Source: JAOABV01 sp964473505
GTDB lineage: Bacteria; Hydrothermota; Tepidihabitantia; Tepidihabitantales; CAIPLT01
Length of the DNA: 10,734 nt
Assembly: GCA_964473505.1 (NCBI GenBank)
Contig: CAYYPG010000073.1
Location: 1 to 10,734, forward strand
Direction of reading: 5' to 3'
The notes below the pieces were generated by a model, which was given only the letters and a program-made list of their open reading frames with translations, did no database searches and had not been told where the DNA came from. Numbering within the stretch: position 1 is the first letter of the stretch; each line of letters begins with the position of its first letter. Shown here piece after piece: positions 6,472-10,734 of this stretch. The position numbers and the translations under genes are program-made.

Positions 6472-6500
6472 ATTATAAAAGAAATATCCTTTAAAGTCAA
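6472..6500 (-). promoter_or_regulatory. Sigma70-type promoter for the ferredoxin-barrel module
   Basis: On the minus strand TTGACT (6495-6500) and TATAAT (6472-6477) are separated by exactly 17 nt. This is 11 of 12 bases of the vegetative consensus. Predicted transcription start is near 6465, leaving a leader of about 30 nt with AAGGA before the ferredoxin ATG. It implies that the module can be transcribed independently of rnfCDG. Confidence 0.7.
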
Positions 6501-6539
6501 GAATAGATCCTTTACTTTCCCATTTGTAGTATAAAAAAC

Positions 6540-6554
6540 TATCAATGATTGATA
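6540..6554. promoter_or_regulatory. 15-bp palindrome, possible operator
   Basis: TATCAATGATTGATA is a perfect inverted repeat of 7 bp around a central G, about 40 bp upstream of the -35 box of the ferredoxin promoter. The location suits an activator site. It is not the FNR pattern (TTGAT-N4-ATCAA). The block AACTATCAAT that includes its left arm recurs 7 nt upstream of rnfG (7350-7359). Regulator unknown. Confidence 0.4.
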
Positions 6555-6727
6555 ACTTCATAAAAAAAACAACTAACGGCCATAATTTTTTACTCCTCAC
6601 TTTACCCAACAAGGTAGACAAACTGATTTAAAATCAGCCGTGTATTTGTCATTTCAATGATTATGGTGAAATTCATTCAAAGTGGGATAATTTGAGGTAA
6701 AGCAACAAGTCAAAGATATTTGTCGTC

Positions 6728-7342
6728 CTAAGGTGAAGAAGTCCCATTTAACTTGTTCTGGATAGTGTCATTCTGGGACTCACTCGGTGAGAATGGAGTG
6801 CTATCAGTTGGAAGAAGATGTTTATACTGTTCAATACCTTGGCGAATACCGTCGACCACGGCTCGAGATGAGATCGTGGCACCGGTTATTGCTTGAATCT
6901 TTCCACCATCTCGGATTAGTTTTAATTCCTGAGATATTTTATGCGTGAACTGGTCGATAAAATGGGAAGTTTGAATTTGTGCGCCTAAGCCAGCAGTTTC
7001 TTTAAGTCCTTCAGATGCTGAACCGATATAGATTCTTTTGATAGTTTGGTCAACACCGAGACCGACTAAGATTGGAATCGGACCGCCATAACCCCGTGGT
7101 CCAATTCTAAAGACGATACCAACCTGCTTGTTATTTTTATCCCAACCAATCCAAACGGTATCTTTAATTACCTCTTGAAAATTTACTGCATCGGGTAAGA
7201 CTTGAGACAAACGCATAAGAATATTTTTGCGAGTCTGATTTTCAATTTGACTTTTTGTTAAGGTGTACACTCGGGATAAAAGTCCAGCCGCGATTAAACA
7301 GACCAAAAATAAAGATAACGCCATCCAAACCAATGATTTCAT
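6728..7342 (-). CDS. rnfG: RnfG, covalent-FMN subunit of the Rnf complex
   Basis: Membrane-anchored flavoprotein of Rnf whose FMN domain lies outside the cytoplasmic membrane. The 204-residue product has one N-terminal membrane segment (about 5-23). The FMN-binding domain carries GPRGYGGPIPILVGL, then SEGLKETAGLGAQI, and ends with TGATISSRAVVDGI. T156 in TGAT is the expected residue for phosphoester-linked FMN. After about residue 175 there is a Ser/Thr/Pro/Asn-rich tail of about 30 residues, not part of the usual domain. It follows rnfD after 178 nt and has no Shine-Dalgarno sequence. GTTAATTAA lies next to the ATG, as it does at rnfA. In the usual operon rnfE would follow; here the exported module does. 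Confidence 0.95.
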   Translation of the reverse strand: MKSLVWMALSLFLVCLIAAGLLSRVYTLTKSQIENQTRKNILMRLSQVLPDAVNFQEVIKDTVWIGWDKNNKQVGIVFRIGPRGYGGPIPILVGLGVDQTIKRIYIGSASEGLKETAGLGAQIQTSHFIDQFTHKISQELKLIRDGGKIQAITGATISSRAVVDGIRQGIEQYKHLLPTDSTPFSPSESQNDTIQNKLNGTSSP

Positions 7343-7520
7343 TTTAATTAACTATCAATATTTACAATACTTGCTAATGTATTTAATTTGAGCCATAAAA
7401 ACATTGTGTTAGTCGTGTTTATTATGAAACGCTTACTTGGAAGAGAAAAACACAGCTTAATTTCTTGATTTATTTTTGTGAACTTAGGGATTCTTGGGTA
7501 TTTTTTAGAGTTTACTAATC

Positions 7521-8582
7521 TCATTTGGCACCAAATACTTTTGGTTTTGAATAACGGTCAATTAATGGTGTAGCAACATTCATTAAAAGGATGGAATAAG
7601 ATACACCTTCAGGATAACCACCCCAGATTCTAATTAGCATCGTGATAATGCCACAGCCAATACCAAAGATCCATTGTCCTTTTGGTGTGATGGGAGATGT
7701 TACATAATCTGTCGCCATATAGAAGGCACCTAAAATTAAGCCACCGGAAAAGACATGGAAAAGTGGTGATAAGGGTGTTGGAAGGATTAAAGATAGGAAT
7801 AGAACAGTAGCAATATACGCAACCGGTATTCGATAACTGATTATTCCTCTTATCAAGAGATAAGTTGCACCAAGAAGTAATAAAATTGCTGATGTTTCAC
7901 CAATACAGCCACCGCAATTACCAATGATAAGATTTTTTATTACTGGCCAGGAATTTAATTGTTGTATTATTTCTGGTGTTTTATGTAATTTCGCTAAAGA
8001 TAGAGGAGTTGCTTGGGTGACGGCATCGTAACCGGCAAGAAAACCGGATTTTGGGGCTAACCAACTTGTTGTCATGAGTTGGGGCCAAGATATGGTTAAA
8101 AATGCTCGGCCGGCTAATGCTGGATTAACAAAATTATAACCTAAACCACCAAAAACTTGTTTGGCGACGATAATGGCAAAAGCTGAACCAATGAACGGTA
8201 GCCATAAAGGTATTCCGGGTGGTAAATTGAGTGCTAAAAGTAATCCAGTAATTACCGCACTGCCATCAATAATCGTAATTTTTCTGCCCCAAATCTTCTG
8301 AGCTAACAATTCAAATAAAACTGCGGAAATTATGCTTATAGCAATAATAGTCAAAACCCGAAATCCGAAGAAATAGACTGCTCCAAGCAAAGCCGGAATT
8401 AAAGCAATAACAACTGACCACATTAAAAATGGCACGTAGACTTTTGAACGGATATGTGGTGAGGCTGATACATATAACTCTTTAATAGTAATAGATTGGG
8501 TCTTATTTGTCTCTGATAAATTCGGAATAGTCTGATTGTTTTTAATTTCTTGATTATTTGCGTCTTTAGTTGGATTAGTCAT
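7521..8582 (-). CDS. rnfD: RnfD, membrane flavin subunit of the Rnf complex
   Basis: Integral membrane subunit related to NqrB that carries covalent FMN and takes part in ion translocation. Numbering from the upstream ATG at 8618 gives 365 residues. SPHIRSK occurs at 53-59, then multiple membrane helices, the GGLGYNFVNPALAGRAFL motif, and VTQATPL with T204 as the likely FMN-bound threonine. A GNCGGCIGETSA motif and a helical C-terminus with YMATDYVTSP complete the RnfD signature. I place the start at codon 13 (8582) because AAGGGA lies 8 nt upstream and the ATG at 8618 has no such site. The N-terminal 40 residues before SPHIRS are polar, Asn/Thr-rich and longer than usual. The gap to rnfC holds repeats and small ORFs. 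Confidence 0.94.
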   Translation of the reverse strand: MTNPTKDANNQEIKNNQTIPNLSETNKTQSITIKELYVSASPHIRSKVYVPFLMWSVVIALIPALLGAVYFFGFRVLTIIAISIISAVLFELLAQKIWGRKITIIDGSAVITGLLLALNLPPGIPLWLPFIGSAFAIIVAKQVFGGLGYNFVNPALAGRAFLTISWPQLMTTSWLAPKSGFLAGYDAVTQATPLSLAKLHKTPEIIQQLNSWPVIKNLIIGNCGGCIGETSAILLLLGATYLLIRGIISYRIPVAYIATVLFLSLILPTPLSPLFHVFSGGLILGAFYMATDYVTSPITPKGQWIFGIGCGIITMLIRIWGGYPEGVSYSILLMNVATPLIDRYSKPKVFGAK

Positions 8583-8640
8583 TTTAAAATTCCCTTTAAG
8601 CCTTAAAGTAAAGAGCATAAAAACTCAAACAATGGTATGC

Positions 8641-8758
8641 CATATTTAACAATAATTTATATCTTTTTTAACAGTATCTTATATCATTATTATTATCTTT
8701 TATTAATCTTTTATTATATTTCTTTATATCTTTATAATTTTGACTTTTATTATTATCT
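8641..8758. other. Strand-biased AT-rich tract upstream of rnfD
   Basis: In 118 nt the plus strand has only two G residues and few C, with recurring TATCTTT, TTATTA and TTTATAT words. In the direction of rnf transcription it is A-rich, C-poor and free of stable hairpins. It may act as an unstructured leader, an upstream (UP-like) element or simply decayed low-complexity DNA. No clear -35/-10 pair for rnfD stands out. Confidence 0.4.
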
Positions 8759-8759
8759 G

Positions 8760-8858
8760 TCATCGGATTTTCCATAGGTGCCCAATTCTTTTTGCAACAT
8801 AGAAATCAATTTCAGAAGATAACTGATAATTGAAGATGCTTATGCTATAATTAGTCAT
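8760..8858 (-). CDS. Small ORF B, 32 codons, paralogue of ORF A
   Basis: It starts 3 nt after the stop of ORF A and reads MTNYSISIFNYQLSSEIDFY, then VAKRIG, ending in a TGA. Over the first 26 codons it parallels ORF A, with about 7 silent and 7 replacement codon differences, a lower replacement share than random drift would give. GAGAG lies 7 nt before its ATG. The sequence matches no family I know. It may be a short peptide, a truncated duplicate, or a translated part of a dispersed intergenic repeat. Confidence 0.25.
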   Translation of the reverse strand: MTNYSISIFNYQLSSEIDFYVAKRIGHLWKIR

Positions 8859-9047
8859 TTTTTACTCTCTTCTGCGTAAATAATTATGATGAAAATCTAA
8901 ACAACCAGATGTCATATTTTTCAGCCGATTTTTCAATTGGCACCCGATTCTTTTTGCAACATAGGAATCAGTTTCGGATGATAACTGGCAACTCAAAATG
9001 TTTATACTGTAGTTAGACATTTCTTAATTCTCTTTTTGCGTAAATAA
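8781..9047. repeat. 162-nt direct repeat covering the rnfC 3' end
   Basis: Copy 1 (8781-8883) and copy 2 (8943-9047) align at an offset of 162, drifting to 164, at roughly 80 percent identity. The longest identical block is ATTCTTTTTGCAACATAG (from 8785 and 8947). Differences are mostly transitions (A/G, C/T). Copy 2 includes the last 11 or so codons of rnfC. Copy 1 repeats these out of frame, so rnfC is the source and copy 1 the duplicate. Confidence 0.8.
8862..9020 (-). CDS. Small ORF A, 52 codons, overlapping the rnfC stop
   Basis: The ATG is embedded in the last codons of rnfC (ATGTCTAA, frame +1), an arrangement common for coupled genes. The product begins MSNYSINILSCQLSSETDSY, continues VAKRIG, and ends in a basic NYLRRRE. 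It has three cysteines (C11, C27, C40), no signal peptide and no membrane segment. It is followed by the related ORF B. Its final codons come from a degenerate copy of the rnfC 3' end. Function is unknown and real expression is uncertain. Confidence 0.3.
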   Translation of the reverse strand: MSNYSINILSCQLSSETDSYVAKRIGCQLKNRLKNMTSGCLDFHHNYLRRRE

Positions 9048-10347
9048 ATGCGTGGACTAATTTTATTTTTGCAGGGCAGACATAAGCACAGCAACCACAT
9101 TCAATGCAATCAAATAAATTGTAAGTTTTGGCTTTTTCGAACTCTTTTTTACGAATAAAATTATTCAATTCGCAGGGCAATAAATACATTGGACAGGCAG
9201 ATACACATCGGCCACAACGGATGCAATTTTCTTCTTCAGATATTTCCACTTCATCTTTACTTAAAACAATAATTCCGGAGGTGCCTTTAATTATTGGCAT
9301 TGCATCATTGTATTGGGCAATACCCATCATTGGTCCACCAAAAATTATTTTACCGGGTTCTTGGGTATAACCACCGCAAAAGTTTATCAAATCATAAACT
9401 GGTGTTCCTAAACGGACTAAAAGATTTTTGGGTTCCCGGATACAACTACCGGTAACCGTGACCACGCGTTCAATTAACGGTTTATTAAAACGACAGGCTT
9501 CATAGATTGCGAAAGCGGTACCAACATTATGGACCAAAACGCCAACATCCATAGGCAAACCACCTGATGGAACCTTGCGATTTAATAGCGCTTTAATTAG
9601 TTGTTTTTCCGCACCTTGAGGATATTTGGTTTTTAATTCCACCACTGAGAAGATGTTATTTTGAGGGATTGATTGTTTCATAATTTTAATAGCGTCAGGT
9701 TTATTATCTTCTATGCCAATGATAACTCGGTTAACTTCCAGAATCTCAGCGATAATTTTTGCACCCTCAATGATTTCATTGGGCTTTTCCAACATTAACT
9801 GATGGTCGGCAGTTAAATAGGGTTCACATTCACAGCCATTAATGATTAAAGTATCAATTGGTTTTTCTTTTGGAGGTGAGAGTTTCACATAAGTTGGAAA
9901 AGCCGCGCCGCCTAAACCGACAACTCCGGCATCACGAATAATGCTAATCAATTCTTCTTTAGAAAAGTTTTGATAATCTCTTTCTTTGATACTTTCTTCC
10001 CAGATATCTTGACCGTCCGACTCAATGACACAGGTTAATGTGCGTGTTGGAAGAATAGGATGGTCAATTTCACTTATGTCAACAACTTTTCCAGAAATTG
10101 ATGCATGAATCGGAACCGAAATACGGCCTTCGGCTTCGCCGATTTTCGTACCAACTTTTACAATATCACCAACTGAAATTATCGGCTTTGTTCTTATGCC
10201 GGTATGTTGAACATAAGGATGCCAGACGCGTTTGGGTATCGGAGCTTTTTCAATCGGCTTATGCGCAGATAATTCTTTGTTTTCTGCAGGATGGATCCCG
10301 CCTTTAAAGCCAAAAACCGACCGTTTTCTACTCAAAAGTTTAAACAT
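9013..10347 (-). CDS. rnfC: RnfC, NADH-interacting Fe-S/flavin subunit of the Rnf complex
   Basis: Peripheral cytoplasmic subunit where NAD(H) reacts, homologous to the NuoF type. The 444-residue product starts with the RnfC N-terminal domain (FGFKGGIHPAENKELS, then KVGTKIGEAEGRISVPIHAS). Next come the nucleotide/flavin-binding motifs VGLGGAAFPTYVKL and INGCECEPYLTADHQLM, and a GGPMMGIAQ segment. The C-terminus has two [4Fe-4S] sites: C375/378/381/385 and C414/417/420/424, with an extra C419. Length is normal for this subunit. It is the first gene of the operon. A TTGACA/TAAAAT promoter places the RNA start at the ATG itself, and no Shine-Dalgarno sequence is present. Its last codons overlap small ORF A. 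Confidence 0.97.
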   Translation of the reverse strand: MFKLLSRKRSVFGFKGGIHPAENKELSAHKPIEKAPIPKRVWHPYVQHTGIRTKPIISVGDIVKVGTKIGEAEGRISVPIHASISGKVVDISEIDHPILPTRTLTCVIESDGQDIWEESIKERDYQNFSKEELISIIRDAGVVGLGGAAFPTYVKLSPPKEKPIDTLIINGCECEPYLTADHQLMLEKPNEIIEGAKIIAEILEVNRVIIGIEDNKPDAIKIMKQSIPQNNIFSVVELKTKYPQGAEKQLIKALLNRKVPSGGLPMDVGVLVHNVGTAFAIYEACRFNKPLIERVVTVTGSCIREPKNLLVRLGTPVYDLINFCGGYTQEPGKIIFGGPMMGIAQYNDAMPIIKGTSGIIVLSKDEVEISEEENCIRCGRCVSACPMYLLPCELNNFIRKKEFEKAKTYNLFDCIECGCCAYVCPAKIKLVHAFIYAKRELRNV

Positions 10348-10353
10348 CGCATA

Positions 10354-10381
10354 ATTTTAGTAGAAAAAGAGTAAATGTCAA
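10354..10381 (-). promoter_or_regulatory. rnfC: rnfC promoter, likely leaderless
   Basis: On the minus strand TTGACA (10376-10381) and TAAAAT (10354-10359) are 16 nt apart. Six bases separate the -10 box from the rnfC ATG, so transcription should begin at or within a base of the A of ATG. A perfect -35 and a good -10 make this a credible leaderless promoter. Confidence 0.68.
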
Positions 10382-10503
10382 TAATGCAATATGTCCAACA
10401 CATACTATACAGTTTATGAAATTTAATTATAATGGTTACGTGAAACAGGTTTTTCAATTAGCAAAAGTTAATTTTAATCAATTATTCAAAGATATGAGGC
10501 AAT

Positions 10504-10734
10504 ATGCAAAATATTCCCCTTATCAATTATAAAGAATTAAGAAAAATTAGTCTCAAAACCGCCAGACAATCCGTAATCGAATATCTTAAATCTACCGGTC
10601 ATAATATCTCTGCGACCGCAAAAGTATTTGGTATCAACCGTTCCGTAGTTTACGATATTATTGATAAATTCCAACAAGGCAACTTACAAGACCGGCCTAA
10701 AATACCACACCACCAAGTTAAGAAAAACACCACC
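10504..10734 (+). CDS. IS481-like transposase/integrase, N-terminal part (cut by window end)
   Basis: 77 codons are open to the window edge. The product has a helix-turn-helix of the homeodomain-like type used by IS481 transposases: ARQSVIEYLKSTGHNISATA, then KVFGINRSVVYDIIDKF. The linker LQDRPKIPHHQ follows, a form of the DRSxRPHRxP linker that precedes the DDE catalytic core. GAGG (10496-10499) lies 4 nt before the ATG, and TATAAT (10428-10433) could be its -10. The catalytic domain lies outside the window, so intactness cannot be judged. It is divergent from rnfC with 156 nt between the starts. The left terminal repeat cannot be fixed without the right end. Confidence 0.72.
   Translation, partial: MQNIPLINYKELRKISLKTARQSVIEYLKSTGHNISATAKVFGINRSVVYDIIDKFQQGNLQDRPKIPHHQVKKNTT

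Noticed and set aside
6623..6637. CTGATTTAAAATCAG as an rnfG terminator
   Set aside because: Seven-bp AT-rich stem with a one-base centre, which cannot form a proper loop, and no T-run follows on the minus strand.
4538..9047. CRISPR array from the repeats
   Set aside because: Only two copies at each site, 80 percent or lower identity, no uniform spacer length and no cas genes.
198..10347. Na+-translocating NADH:quinone reductase (Nqr) instead of Rnf
   Set aside because: RnfB with many ferredoxin sites and RnfC with two [4Fe-4S] motifs are present, and there is no NqrF or NqrA; gene order C-D-G-E-A-B fits Rnf.

Overview
The window reads as an AT-rich Gram-negative bacterium. It carries an Rnf complex, an exported beta-barrel-like protein and a protein ending in a type IX secretion (T9SS) sorting-like domain. 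Together these suggest an FCB-like or candidate-phylum lineage such as WOR-3/Stahlbacteria. That placement is inference; no marker gene is present.

Nearly everything is on the minus strand. From right to left: rnfC (9013-10347), rnfD (7521-8582), rnfG (6728-7342), then a four-gene exported module: small ferredoxin (6159-6434), beta-barrel-like protein (4950-6152), Ig-like protein with a helical tail (3926-4537) and a T9SS-type surface protein (3163-3915). Then come rnfE (2444-3067), rnfA (1573-2163) and rnfB (198-1202). The Rnf genes keep the usual order C-D-G-E-A-B but are split between G and E by the module. A partial IS481-like transposase starts at 10504 on the plus strand, divergent from rnfC. 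Bases 1-197, downstream of rnfB, hold nothing I can name: no tRNA, no clear terminator, only a short unrecognised minus-strand frame.

Rnf couples electron transfer between ferredoxin and NAD to ion translocation. RnfC and RnfB are the cytoplasmic Fe-S/flavin modules. RnfD and RnfG carry covalent FMN, and RnfA and RnfE are the paired membrane subunits. All six appear intact. The inserted module has its own near-consensus promoter (6472-6500) and a nearby 15-bp palindrome. An exported two-cluster ferredoxin, 6 nt from a barrel gene, suggests a haem-free route for electrons across the envelope. This is a hypothesis only.

The gaps inside the operon are unusually long (95-412 nt) and contain eroded coding sequence at operon-like spacing. 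There is a CDP-alcohol phosphatidyltransferase-like remnant between rnfA and rnfB, an RnfA-like N-terminus between rnfE and rnfA, and a 162-nt direct repeat encoding two related small ORFs after rnfC. A second degenerate direct repeat lies after the barrel gene. Most rnf starts lack a Shine-Dalgarno sequence, and rnfC looks leaderless.
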